A stretch of 64,000 nucleotides of DNA from Artemia franciscana (taxonomy: Eukaryota; Arthropoda; Branchiopoda; Anostraca; Artemiidae). A model generated the notes under the pieces. The model did no database searches and was not told where the DNA came from. It was given only the letters and a program-made list of their open reading frames with translations. Location of the stretch: assembly GCF_032884065.1 (NCBI RefSeq), contig NC_088881.1, forward strand, positions 5,906,171 through 5,970,170, written 5' to 3'. Positions within the stretch are counted from its first letter, which is position 1. Every line of letters starts with the position of its first letter. The position numbers and the translations under genes were made by a program. Shown piece after piece: positions 12,955 to 25,429 of the stretch.

Positions 12955-13730
12955 ACCCTTAGTTGTAGTAGCAGCCGTAATAGTAGTAGCAGTATAATTA
13001 ATAGTCGCAGCCTTAGCTTTAGTAGCAATAGTAGTAGTAGAAATAGTAATAATAGTAGCAATGGCAGTATCAGTAGTATGAGTAGAACCAGCAGTAATAG
13101 GATGTAAATATGTTCTTTGAGTTAGTTCATCACCTCCCAGAACAAGGTCTGTTAGTTTCAACCTCACAGACAAAACTGTTCCTCAGATATTGCAGGTGCC
13201 TCCTTTTGACAAACTGCATGCAGACGGCGTGTTGAGATTAATTTTACTCCTCCCTCGATAAAAAATTCCTTGAAAATTTCACCTTCATACCCTGAGGTAT
13301 TCCAGTAATAGCAGTCATAGCAGTAGTCTTTGTATTACTAGTATTAGCATTAACAACAATAGCGGTGGTACTAGTTGCAGCAGCAGTATTAACTTATTAA
13401 CTTAACAAGTAATAGCAATAGAAGTAGTAACTGAAGTAGCAGCAGACGTAGCAGTGATAGAAGTATCAGTACTAGCCTGCATATATTGGCTTTTGGTCAA
13501 ATGATGCTCCCCTTTTAGTATTCTCTGAAAGTTCAACTTAATAATCAAAGCAATTTTATTGACATACGCTCTTATGAAAATGTGCATGCACATACCGTCT
13601 TTTGATATAGTTCAAATTTTCCTTCAATATTGTAAATGAAGGAGTGTGGTACTAGAAGTAGTAGTTGTGGTAGCAATCGTGGTAGTGGTAGATTTAGTAG
13701 TAGCAGTAGCATGTAAATATTTCCTTGTTG
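12955..13730. repeat. Degenerate (GTA/GCA)n trinucleotide tracts in a ~390-bp higher-order pattern
   Basis: AGTAGTAGCAGTAG-type runs at about 12960-13085, 13300-13470 and 13640-13715 alternate with related spacers, two of which start ATGTAAATAT. The long minus-strand T/S/A-rich ORFs here are translations of the repeat. Confidence 0.75.
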
Positions 13731-13974
13731 ATCATCTCCCTTATTATTTCCTGAGAATTCCGAAATTAACATTCCTGAATCCTGAAAATTAACACATGTA
13801 GTCATTCATAAAATACGCCCTTTTGACAATTCATATACACATAACATGCTCTGATTTTGTTCAACACTCCCAAAAATGAAGGTGAAGTTGAAGGTGAAGC
13901 TGAAGGTGAAGCTCGAGAGAATTATATTCTGACGTCTTTCTCCCTTTTTATTTGGGATTCATTCTTCAGATTCG

Positions 13975-15371
13975 TTGATTTCTCCTCATCAATGTGGCTT
14001 CCATTCCAAATTTTCAACTGCTCATGCACTAATAGACGCCACACAGTTTATACGTTCCCAACTTGACCTTAAAAATAGTGTATTGGGCTTATTTCTGGAC
14101 ATTTCTAAGGCCTTTGATATGGTTGATCACAGTGTTCTATTAAGTAAACTCAACAACTTAGGGATTCGTGGAGTTCCTTTCTCATGGTTTGACTCTTTTC
14201 TCTCTGATAGAGTACAGAGTGTGAGTCTGGGCGAGTTGACTTCACATCCCCTACCTGTCAGAAGGGGGGTCCCATAAGGTTCTGTTCTTGGTCCAATACT
14301 TTTTCTCCTTTATATTAATGATTTGGTTACGGACCTGGGTCCATCAGTGCACCCAGTGCTTTTTGCTGACAATAGCAACTTTTTCATCACCGGTCCTAAT
14401 TTACCATCCGTCGTCGCCTCTACTCAAACCCTTCTGAATAGTGTACAGGAGTGGTGTCTAGTTAACTGCATGACCATTAACATCAAGAAAAGTCAGGTTG
14501 TATTATTTCGAACCCCTTACAAAAAATGAAGCTCAGCAAGTACTTGGCCTAAAATATTCTACCAATCTCCTCCCACAGGTCGAAGTTGCCAAGTTTCTTG
14601 GTGTCCACATAGACTCCTCCCTATCATTTGCAACACACGTGTCCTACATCAGAGCTATAATTTTGTGACAGGTAAGTATGATTAATCGTGCGAATTATTT
14701 TCTTCCTCCCGATATCCTTGTCACCCTTTATTACTCTTTTATTTACCCATACATCTCATACTGTGGATCTGTTTGGGGCAACACTTTTCCTTCAGTTACC
14801 AATAAATTAAAATCTGCCCAAAACCGTGCCATCAAAGCAGTTTTTCGGCTGCCCTGACTATATCCCACCCAGGACTTGTACTCCGATTTTGGTATTATCC
14901 CTTTTAAACAAATCATCAAAAAATTTAATGTATACCTTGCATACTTCGCCTACCATGAAAATCTTCCTCCTCAATTATTATCTTATTTTAATATTAATAA
15001 TTCTGAAGGCCTCTGTCTCCGTTCATCCAACCGTTCCTTCATTGTCTCCAAGTGTGTCTCTAGTTCCGCCCAGCGATCCCCCATTTATAAATCTATACTT
15101 CAATGAAATATAATACCATCCAGTGTCGAGCTATCCTCAAGTTTTCGCACGCTGTATAACAATGTACTAAAATTTTGATATTATAACTCTCTAAATTCTT
15201 ATTCAATTTGCTTTAGTTACCCATGTTTTCTCTTTTCTTTTTTTTCTCTCTCTTCTTCATTTTCAATTTTTTTGTGGTTATGGTCCTCAACAAGTTCGCT
15301 TCCAGGATCTTTATTATTATTGGTGTTATATTTTAGTTTTATTTGAATAAATTGAATTGAATTGAATTGAA
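13975..15371 (+). pseudogene. Non-LTR retrotransposon (jockey/CR1-like) reverse transcriptase remnant
   Basis: 5'-truncated RT. From 13975 the frame gives the QCGF...ST.A motif, then LFLDISKAFDMVDH (motif A) and RRGVP with an in-frame TAA (14275-14277) before GSVLGPILF (motif B). Motif C reads FADN at about 14359: the second catalytic Asp is Asn. The 68-codon continuation ends at 14529. Further LINE C-terminal sequence follows in broken frames to about 15150 (YPYISYCGSVWGN; SAQNRAIKAVF). The 3' end is a tail of four ATTGA repeats at 15351-15371. Clade assignment is uncertain; the copy is dead. Confidence 0.9.
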
Positions 15372-16025
15372 GTTGACTTTCTTAATTTTGAGTGTGCATA
15401 GCTGGATTTCTCTTGTTGGCGGTTCTTTGTCAACAACTTGAAACCCAGAAGCAGAAATTATTTTTTTTAATAGCCTTGTCAATACTACACAGACTCTAGC
15501 AATGGGAGAAAGCTCTCCAGGCCTGATTTTTCATGTGTGCCTTTGGAAATATGCCAAAAGCCTCCATAACCAGAATAATGACTGGTAAGCTGTTTTTTTT
15601 CGAGAGTAATACCTTGTAGCATAATATTCTCTTCTTATCAATGCGTACGCTTCATAATTTTGGGGTAAATTTTCTCAATACTTCTTGATGGTACAAAAAA
15701 AAATTCAGGAGACCACAGCACAAGAGGAAACACATCTATCCCAGAGTTATGGGATAAGCATGTCCAGAGTGACACATGTCACTCCGAAGCACTGTTGAAT
15801 CCTGCTTTTTTTGTATCCTACAAGTGATCCGAAATTGTACTCTACATTTTTTACCCTACAATTCATCCAAAATTGTAAGCATTTGCTCCGTTTGCAGCAA
15901 TGGTATCGAAATAACAAATTAGTGGATAGGTTTGATTTTGTTAAAATATCCTTTCAAATGAATGGTCTTACTGTTGCTTTATATGTTTGAAACTAAAATT
16001 TTGTCTCTGTTTATAGATCTGTTTT
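15372..16025 (+). repeat. Unclassified interspersed repeat, arm 1 of an inverted pair
   Basis: Shares GTTGACTTTCTTAATTTTGA, CCAGAATAATGACTGG and GTGACACATGTCACTCCGAA segments, in reverse complement, with 18515-19075. It begins exactly at the LINE ATTGA tail. It is non-coding. Confidence 0.75.
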
Positions 16026-16789
16026 GCATTTTTTCTTTCTGAAGCTAGTTAATTCATTTTCTTACTTATAGTATTTAAAGTTATTTTAGTTTATTTTGCT
16101 TTCTTTTCTTTTTAATTTTTTGTACACCGCATAGTTGAATTTGATTTTTGTCGGCAATAAATTTATTTTATATAATATTCTATATTTGGAAATTAAAATT
16201 TTTTTTAATCGATTAAATTCCTGTCTGTCACATAAAAACTGATCCAAACTATCATAAATGTTTCAGGGAGAAACTGAGATCAGTTTTTACTTTTTGATCT
16301 TTTAGCTATGTAAAATTATTCAGTCAGCGCAACTCAAGGATTGCTTGGCAAGGAATTTAAATATCCGAAAGCATGAGTAAATAGTATGAGTGATTTTGTT
16401 ACTCAATTTGGAAATCTTTATGATAGAACAAAAAAGTACGCAGGTTTTTAATTTTAAAAATGAGTCAATGTTTTTTTGGATATGAAATATTATCCTCTTA
16501 GCAAGATAGGCCCAGGACATGGGCTATAGTCATGACACAATATTTGGTAGGTTAGGCTAATTGTGCATGTTTACTCCTTCTATGAAGGAAACACTATAAT
16601 AACGAAAAGTATTTCCATTATAGGTAATATTGCCAACGTACAGCTCTTATTGAGATAAACTTATAAAGTAAAAGAGTAGGCTAGCACAGGCCTAATTGGA
16701 TTCAATATTTTGTGGTGTTTCCTGAAATAATATTTGGATTTGTTATATATATCCATATACCTTAAATTACAACTTGGAGTGAAATAAGG

Positions 16790-17030
16790 ACTTTGATCCT
16801 GTTGAATCATTCCTTATGATGACAGTTGCATACATGGTTGATTAGATTCTGGTGCATCCCAGTTAAATCTCTATGGCTTGTCACTCCACTCAGCATCCAG
16901 ATGGTGTTTGAATACAACTGTTGATTCAGCAGAAACAGTGTTCTCCTTGAGGTTGTTCCAGAGGTTCACAATCTGGTTTGAGAAGAAGCAGCATTTTGCT
17001 CCATATTGACTTCATGCTATCTTGGAAAGT
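16790..17030 (-). pseudogene. LINE C-terminal fragment
   Basis: The minus-strand frame reads FSNQIVNLWNNL then VFKHHLDAEWSD, the typical end of non-LTR RT proteins (F.nRvvn.WN.Lp ... FK..LD..W). It is only about 80 codons long and abuts the MITE at 17034. Confidence 0.7.
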
Positions 17031-17033
17031 GTT

Positions 17034-17567
17034 TAGGTTTGGAAAATGAAACTTTTAGGGATGATTCTAAAGGCTAAAGTATGTCCTAGGAAGGTATTTT
17101 AAGTACCCATCTCTAATCCTTCTCCCTCTAGAGGTTCCTGAAATTTGCCTACATGACAGGTCTATACCTATCAAAATTTTGACAAAACAACATTTTATCT
17201 TAATTTTCAGTTACCAGTTGCCCTTTCTCTGCCTTTAGTTCTGAAATTGTAATTCCTATTATTTGAGTAGAATTTTGAGCCATATCAATTTTTTTTTAAA
17301 TTTAGGAAATGTATTTGCATATCTGTAAAACCTTATAAAATAGAATTGAGCAAAGTTATGAAGCTGAAAACATTTTTTTTTGCCCTTCAATTAAGCAGAA
17401 AATCTATTTTAGAAGGTTTCAATTTTATATCACACATATTTTTAAAGGTCATCAAAGGTCAGGCCCCTCTAGAGGGAGAAGAAGTGGAGATATTTGCTTC
17501 AAAATACCTTCCTGGGACATACTTTAGTCTGTAGATTCGTCTCTGAAAGTTTCATTTTCCTAACCTA
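17034..17567 (+). mobile_element. MITE with ~100-bp terminal inverted repeats (copy 1)
   Basis: The left end TAGGTTTGGAAAATGAAACT and right end AGTTTCATTTTCCTAACCTA are complements. The similarity extends inward about 100 bp (17034-17135 against 17463-17567, including GTATGTCCTAGGAAGGTATT and its complement). The length of 534 bp and lack of a transposase fit a MITE. The 62-codon frame at 17346-17534 is spurious. The superfamily is not determined: no clear target duplication is seen. Confidence 0.85.
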
Positions 17568-17932
17568 AACCCTTTCTGAGATAGCAAGAATTTAAAGCGC
17601 CAAAACCCTATATGCAAGTGTGTTTTCTCCTGATGGGCCCTTCTGTTGGGTTGTTGCCTCTGAATTATTTTTCTTTTTTTTTCTTTTTTTTATGTTTGGT
17701 AAATGACAACTTATACTTACTGATGATAAGACTGCCTGTCCATGGATTATTCTTTATGGTTGATTTTGTATGGCCATGCTGTTTGACCTATGTGATTGTA
17801 TAGATGAGTAGGGTTAAGGCCTCATTCAAGTGCTGATCTATATTAATCACTAATGTAGGAAATCAGTCTTCCTTTTCTCCTTCTGTTTTTTTTTTATGTG
17901 TTTGTGCTGTTGCACTGGTGATTTCTCTTCTC

Positions 17933-17934
<2 letters not shown>

Positions 17935-18030
<96 letters not shown>
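17935..18030. repeat. (TA)n microsatellite, ~96 bp
   Basis: Uninterrupted TA dinucleotides directly next to the (CTTA)n end of the LINE at 18031. Confidence 0.98.
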
Positions 18031-18031
<1 letters not shown>

Positions 18032-18298
18032 TTACTTACTTACTTACTTAAGTCCCGTCCATCCTTGCGGGACATTTTGGGGCCACTTCTTTTGACAGGG
18101 CATGAACTAGGGCTCAGTATGTTGTTCTATTGTGTTCAGTTTGAGTCAACTCAACAATGCGCTTTCGGTCAAAGTTTTCAATCCACCTCTTGCTAGGTCT
18201 TCCTTGTGGTCAAGATCCGTCTATGGTTCCTTCAAGGGAGATTTTTGGTAGACGGTCATGGTCCATTCTCTTGACATATCTTGGGAAGAGGCTAGGTA
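18031..18298 (-). pseudogene. RTE/R4-like LINE 3' end with (AAGT)n tail
   Basis: Minus-strand reading gives RYVKRMDHDRLPKISLEGTI, an in-frame stop, then GRPSKRWIENF, the conserved end of endonuclease-RT proteins (GHV.Rm..dRLPk ... GRP..RW...). The element finishes in AAGTAAGTAAGTAAG (18031-18050 on the + strand), the usual tail of this kind of LINE. 5'-truncated. Confidence 0.75.
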
Positions 18299-18500
18299 AG
18301 GCTAATGGAACTTTCAGGAATAGGTAATACAGACTAAAATATGTCCCAGGAAGGTATTTTGAAGTACCTAACTCTACTCCTTTGCCTCTAGAGAGTTATT
18401 TTTGATGACCTTCAAAAATGTTTGTATTATGCAAGTGAAACCTTGCAAAACAGATCTTTTGCATAAATGAAGTGCAAGGAAACTGTTTTCAGCTTCACAT
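18299..18500 (+). mobile_element. MITE fragment (copy 3)
   Basis: Left part resembles the MITE end at 17034 (GGAACTTTCAGGAATAGG, AATATGTCCCAGGAAGGTAT). It then jumps to the opposite internal part (TGATGACCTTCAAAAATG, GCAAAACAGATCTTTTGC). This is an internally deleted copy. Confidence 0.7.
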
Positions 18501-18514
18501 ATTATTAATGAAAG

Positions 18515-19075
18515 GGCTACAAACAGAAACAAAATTAAAGGTTCTAACTAAAAAAATATTAGTAAGACCATTCATTTTTAAGCATATAGGCCTATAAACA
18601 AAATAAAAACTCACTAATTTACTATTAGAATACTGTTGAAGTAAATGGAACACAAATTTACAATTTCAGATGAATGCCACTTGTAGGGCACAACAATGCT
18701 TTGGAGTGACATGTGTCACTCCAGACACATTTATCCCATAATTCTGGGATAAATGTGTGTCCTCTTGTGCTATAGTCTCCTGAATTTTGTTTATGCCATC
18801 AAGAGAAAAACTAATAAATTTAACATTTATCCCAAAATTAGGAAGTGCATGCATTAATAAAAAGAGAATACTATGCTACATAGTATTGTTTTGAAGAAAA
18901 AAAAAAACAAAAAAAAACCAGCTTATCAGGAACCATTCTGGTTGTAAAGCATATTGGTGTATTTCCAAAAGAACACATAAAAAATGAGGCCTGGGGAGCT
19001 TTCATCCATGGCTAGAGCCTATCATTAGAAGTTCAGGTATACACAGTCAAAATTAAGGAAGTCAACTTTGAAGAA
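18515..19075 (-). repeat. Unclassified interspersed repeat, arm 2 of the inverted pair
   Basis: Reverse-complement partner of 15372-16025. It holds two good internal hairpins: GGAGTGACA tg TGTCACTCC (18703-18722) and ACACATTTATCCCA/TGGGATAAATGTGT (18725-18738 and 18745-18758). Confidence 0.75.
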
Positions 19076-19935
<860 letters not shown>

Positions 19936-19974
19936 GAACAAATTGCCTAACTTACAGCCCTTTGCCTGAGGACA

Positions 19975-21600
19975 GTGGGTAGGCTGACATTCACAAAGAC
20001 ATAGTTGGTGGACCTTTCAACAATGCTGAAAAGAATAATTCTCTAAAAATTTTGGTTGGATGTGTTTTGGGGAATAGTAGGCTTTTGGGGGAGGGGCTGT
20101 TTGCCCTCCAGTCACTTTTGACTCTTAACAAGGCCACTAGACCCTCATAACTTCCAATCAAATGAGGCCCATCCATTCCAAAATTTTTACAACCATCCAT
20201 TCCAAAAACACCTTATATGCTCTGTGGCATAACTTACAATCCTTGCCCCTAGGCTCTGTAGGGTTATGTCTGCCCTGAATGCATTATTATATGCTTTATG
20301 GACTATTCTAAACAAAATTGGTATTTCACAATTTTAATTGGATGTGTTTAAGGAAAAGAGCAGGTCTAGTAAGTTGCCATCCATCACTTTTGACTTTTAA
20401 AAGAGAACTAGAACTTTAAAGTTCAAATCAAACAAGCTTCCTCCAAACTTGAAAGAATAACCCTTTCCATATAAAGCTTATATGTGCTAGGGAATAACTT
20501 ACAATCCTTGCCCCCCAGACTCCAGGGGGGCGGCGTCAACCCCATGGCCTTATTATGTTATCTTTGGACTTTTTTTGAACAAATCTATCTCAAAATTTTT
20601 ATAGGATAGTTCTGCCCTAACACTTTGACTCTTAAAGGGACAGTGCCCTCCCATAACATTTTGACTATTGAAAATGACACTAGACATTGCAATGTCCAAT
20701 TGAATTGGCCCCATACGAAGTTTCTACAACAATGCCTTGTATGTGAAGTTCCCTGGCTTAAAACCAAAATAGGGGGAGCCGCCCTCCAATCACTTTGAAT
20801 TTTAAAAAGGACACTAGAACCTCTGATTGCTGGTCAAATGAGCCCCCTTTGAAGTTTATACAACCACCCTTTCTATAAAAACTTTATTTGTCCCCAGGAC
20901 ATAATTTACAGCCCTTGCCCTGAGCGCTGTGGGGGGATGGTCCTCCTCAAACACATAATTTCCAGACCTCTCAACTATGCTGAACGAAATGACTTTCAAA
21001 ATTTTGTTTTAATGTGTTTGAAAAATGATGAAGGCGGGGTGGCTGGCTGCCCTCCAATCACTTTCAACTATTAAAAAAGGCACTATCCATTTCATTTTCC
21101 AATTAAATGAGTCTTGTTCAAAGTTTCTTCAACCATAATTGGTTGTCTCAAAACTATTATCTGATGCGTTTTGGGAAAATACAACATGATGGGGGGTAAC
21201 TTCCCTCCAATCTCTTTGGCTCTTAAAAACACTAGAACTTCTAATTACGAGTCCAATGAGCATCTTTCCCCGTGAAGTTTATACAACCACCCTTCCTATA
21301 AAAACCTTGTATGCCCCAGGGCATAGCTTACAACTCTTGCCCCGAGGGCTGTGGGGGGGGGGGGGGGGGGGGGTTCATCCTCAGAGATATAATTTTCAGA
21401 CCTTTCAACTACACAGAATAAAATGGCTATCTCAATATTTTGATTGGATATGTTTAGGGAAATGATGGGGATAGGCAGGAAAGGGGGGATAGTTGCCCCC
21501 CAATCAATTTTGACTAATAAAAAGGGCACCCGCGCTTTCAATTTCCTATCAAATGAGTCCTTTTTCGAGTTTCTACGACATGTCTCTATACAGAATACCC
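19975..21600. repeat. Degenerate tandem array, units of ~135/270 bp
   Basis: A block of the form CACTTTTGACTCTTAA...GGCACTAGAAC...AATCAAATGAG recurs near 20113, 20389, 20655, 20790, 21060, 21215 and 21505. Associated blocks (CAACTATGCTGAA; GGATGTGTTTRGGGAA; CATAACTTACAATCCTTGCCCC) keep their order. It is distantly similar to the module inside the hairpin-ended repeats (AAAGTTCTAGTGCCC..., GAGGGCA). A poly-G run lies at 21353-21373. Confidence 0.7.
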
Positions 21601-21603
21601 TTG

Positions 21604-21608
<5 letters not shown>

Positions 21609-21679
<71 letters not shown>
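21609..21679. repeat. Poly-A tract, ~71 bp
   Basis: Uninterrupted A run between the degenerate array and the minus-strand LINE remnant. Read on the LINE strand it is poly-T, so it is not that LINE's tail. Confidence 0.95.
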
Positions 21680-21682
<3 letters not shown>

Positions 21683-21689
21683 AAAAACT

Positions 21690-23760
21690 AGTAATAAGAC
21701 ACTGTACCTTCATTGCTCTTTAATATGATGCTACCTAGGTAAGTAAAGCTGTCTACTTGATTGATCTTCTTGTTACTCTGCATTACCTATTTGTTTTCAC
21801 TTATTCTTATCCCTAGTGACTTAGTCTTCTTAATATTAATTTTAAAATCTATTCTTGCACCCTGAACTCTCCAAACCTTTAGAAATTCATTAATTATTCT
21901 AACATTTTCATCTAGGATGCTTAAATCATCAGCATAATCTTAGTCTAGGAGCGTTTTACCTCTCAAATTGATTCTGTGTCCTCCCATTACCTTTGCTGTG
22001 CTTCTTAGGACAAAGTCCGTCAAAATAATCAATACAGACAGGGAATGAAGTTAACCCTGCTTAACTCCTGATTTACTACAGAACCAGCTATTAATGTCAT
22101 TTCCTACCTGGACTGCAGTAATGTCATTATTCTACACTAATGACTACACTAATCACTTTAATTTATGTATCAAATATACCATACTAGGAAAGACCCTCAC
22201 TAAAGCTCCTCTGTCAGTTGAATCAAACATTAGCTTATGTAAAACCGGTTTTACATAACCGGTATAAACCTGTAAAACCAGGGACTAAAGCGGTTTGATG
22301 AATCAGGCACTTCTCAATTATTAACCTAAGAGATTAACATCTTGAAAGCTTGTTGGACACATCCTCTCCCCTTCCTATACTACACTGCTCTTCTTTTAAA
22401 ACTTTATCTTCATCATATCATTGTATAATCATATATAATTAGCTTCCTACAGAAACCAAGGTAATGTCTCTATAATCACCACACTTTCAAAAATCATATT
22501 CATTTTCTTCAGTATTTACTCTCTAAATTCATAACCACCATATTTAAGAAACTCATCATCACTACAATATCAACACCACCTCACAAAGAAAATCTTTCTT
22601 TTCATTGGAAGTGTCACAGACTTTTTCACTGTTTTATTTATATATTCCTATGACTGTTGTGGTTTAGCATATTCTCAAAATGACCTGGCCATTTCTCTTT
22701 AACCTTTTCCTTATCACTAAGTGTGGCATGTTCCAATTTTTAATTAGGACAGGTCCAGATTAACTATTGCCTTGAATTTATTGACATGTCGGTGCAATGT
22801 TTTACTGTTGGGCCATCTTGCTGCATCTCCCAGATCTTCAGGAATTTTATCCATGGTCTCTACTTCACACCTCTTCAATTCATGTTTAAATGCTTTCTCT
22901 ACTTTCTTTAGATTTATATTATTTATATATGATTTATCAATCAAATAATTCTTGTTCAAGCCCCTTCTCCTTTCTATAAACGTAAAGCATCTTCACAAAG
23001 TATTTTCTAAAAATTATTCCATCCATCTTCTAAATTGTCAAAATTTAAACTCTTAAGTATAGTATTAGACTGGTCCTTGAAAGTTTGTCTTAAATTATTT
23101 TTCTGGAGTCTACTGACACCAAACCTCCCCAGAAGATAGTTACCCTTCCTAAATTTCGGTAGATTAACCCAGGACACTTGTAGATGATTATCTTTACTTT
23201 TAACATCAGTAACAGCACTCCCATATACCCTAGTGTCTTTTATCTATCCTGCCAGTCTGCTTTACAATAACATAAATCAGTAAGTTTAGCTGTCCTACCA
23301 TGTTAAGTTGCAGGCCATTTTATGACCAAATATGTATTGGTTATAGCTAGCTTTTTATATATAGAAAATTGCAGCAGTCTGTAATCATCACTGTTTTCTT
23401 CTTCTACACCAAATTTACCTAGGCTAGGATACCATCTGTCCCTATTTCTACTGATGTGGCCAGTAAAATCTTTTAATATATATGCCATATTTCTACACGG
23501 GATCTTATCCCCGGATTCTTATCCAAGTCATTCTTGCTGCCTTGTTAACAAGTTCAACCATATCCTATAGCTAACCACATATTCCATGTGATTTGAACTT
23601 CTTTAGAATGTTTATCTCCACAAAGTCTATCTAAATTCCTTAAAACGCATCTATCATACTAATTCATATATCATTCCACTGAATAAATCCCTTCATTCAC
23701 TCCTAGCTCTGAATCATCAGGCAGAAGGGTTGTTAACTTTTTGGTCCATGAATTTATCCC
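21690..23760 (-). pseudogene. LINE with APE endonuclease and RT, decayed
   Basis: On the minus strand, from high to low coordinates, the frames give an endonuclease segment (HISRNRDRWYPSLGKFGVEEE, 23488-23303), then KDNHLQVSWVNLPKFRKGNY and LKSLNFDNLEDGWNNF (about 23250-23000), then LGDAARWPNSKTLHRHVNKF (22959-22744), an FDSTDRGAL-like motif A (about 22230), GVKQG motif B and DYADDLSILDE motif C (about 21950), and VDSFTYLGSI (about 21730). These are the ordered landmarks of an endonuclease-RT LINE. Stops and frameshifts break every domain, and about 50 bp of AACCGGT-type direct repeats interrupt it near 22240-22290. The C-terminus is missing here but occurs as separate fragments elsewhere in the window. 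Confidence 0.9.
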
Positions 23761-24128
23761 TTTAGCATCCAAAAATGTATCATTTTTAGCTAAAAATGTC
23801 CCGTCTTGAAGTTTCTTACACTAGGAGTTAAATTTTTACCAGTTGTATCTTTGATCAAAAGATGCTTTGTAAACCTCTTTCAAAGAGGCCAGTTAACATC
23901 AAATATAATGATAATGAAAAAAATCCATATGAAACATTCCTGCAAAATGATTTAGTGTGAAAGCGCGAAGTTAAACCTGTAAAACATGTAAATCCCTTAC
24001 TTTGGAGATATTGCTTTACTTATGACATCTCTGGCAAAACCTGGAAGCTCAGAAAAAGAACTGAGAAAAAGCACTACTTTGATGAAAAGTTACATTTTTT
24101 TTTACCAAAATATATATCCAGTTGGTAA

Positions 24129-24235
24129 ATGTTTCGTTTTATGTCATAAATTTACAAAATATATTCCTTTTTGCCCTTTTATGTCCCAAATTTCTAAAAT
24201 GTGTCATTTTTTACCCCTTTATGTCATTGTGTCCT
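24129..24235. repeat. Short tandem repeat, ~46-bp period
   Basis: TTTATGTC...AAATTT.TAAAAT.T.. recurs about 2.3 times. Low complexity, no coding value. Confidence 0.5.
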
Positions 24236-24744
24236 GGCACAAATGTGTCCTTTTAACATAAAAAAGTATCCATTTGACAACCCTGTGAGGGAGTCTAGCA
24301 TAGACGATTTTCTCTTAGAATCCACATTTCAATTACTTTATTAGCCCATAGGTAGAAATAGAAACATGGATTTTATTCTACTGCTTATACTTACATTACA
24401 TCACGCATGGGTGGAGCTACCAATACAGGTTCAAGGCGCTAGGGTGCATTGCATCCACATGCTAATAAGTAGGTTAAGTTGTTCAACAGCGTGGATTGAA
24501 AATACCAATAGAGCCGTTTTTAGAGGGGAGGGTGCCTAGGGTAGTTGCCCCTAGCGCCATGGCTTGGGGGGAAGATGCGGTTGGGGAATTGCCCATTTTG
24601 ATCCACTTTTTCACTTTGATTTGGCTTTTATTGTTTATATTTGAGTCAGAAGTGGGGGGGGGGTGTCCTGTAATAAATTTTTCTAGTGCCTCCAACCCTA
24701 GGAGTAGCTCCGAATACCAACGATGGATTTCGTCTTCCACCCCT

Positions 24745-24930
24745 GAATTTGTTTTGATCTTCAAAGACTTCAAGAAAGTGTTCAACTCTGTTAATCAATA
24801 TTTACTCGGTAAAATATTCAAGTGCTACAAAATCGATTAAAAACTCGTGAAGAAGATCAAACACCTCTATGAGAATAAAGGATATTCTATGCAGTTGAAA
24901 AATGAAACAAGACTGATTATTTTATTTCCT
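24745..24930 (+). pseudogene. LINE RT fragment (motif A region)
   Basis: The frame reads FKDFKKVFNSVNQYLLGKIF, a stop at 24838, then KLVKKIKHLYENKG. This resembles the DfkKAFDSVn...L...LY segment around RT motif A, with the Asp of AFD changed to Asn. No flanking RT domain is found. Confidence 0.55.
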
Positions 24931-25126
24931 TATAATTATCTGATTGGACATCTACATTTCGTATGATTCAAATTCAGATAAGAACATTCTATTTGACTAT
25001 ATATAACATAAATTCTATATTTTAAAAATTCTATGTACTTGTATGATAAACCCTCTAATGCTCAAGTTGTTCATTCATTGACGCATTATAGAGCTGATTT
25101 TTTTTTGTTAGGTTTGCAAAATAGGG

Positions 25127-25420
25127 GGGGGGGGAGGGGTAAAGTATTTGGACAGTGTGAAGTTAGAAAATAATTCTTACTACATAATATACAGAATAAT
25201 TGCACCGAACACAATAGGCATGCAGACCCGCTGTACTGTCAGCTTAGCGTGAGACAAGACAAAGAGAAGTGACAGAATAGATAGAAAATATTTAATTTGG
25301 GCTATATATTTACACATTAGGGGTGGGGTAAAGTATTTGGACAATGTGAAGTTAGAAAACAATTCTTATATGATATGCAGAATAATTGTACCCAACACGT
25401 TAGGCATGCAGACCCTCTAT
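25127..25420. repeat. Direct duplication, ~190-bp period
   Basis: GGGGTAAAGTATTTGGACA through GGCATGCAGACCC occurs at about 25137-25233 and 25325-25418. Nearby, GGGCTATATATTTACACAT (25298) and its complement (about 25437-25456) flank the second copy. Confidence 0.8.
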
Positions 25421-25429
25421 AATTTCCCC

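Noticed and set aside
12946..13173. T/S/A-rich minus-strand ORF
   Set aside because: It is the product of the degenerate GTA/GCA trinucleotide tract.
21609..21679. Poly-A as tail of the minus-strand LINE at 21690-23760
   Set aside because: It is on the wrong strand: the element's own 3' end would show poly-T on + here, and the LINE is cut before its C-terminus.
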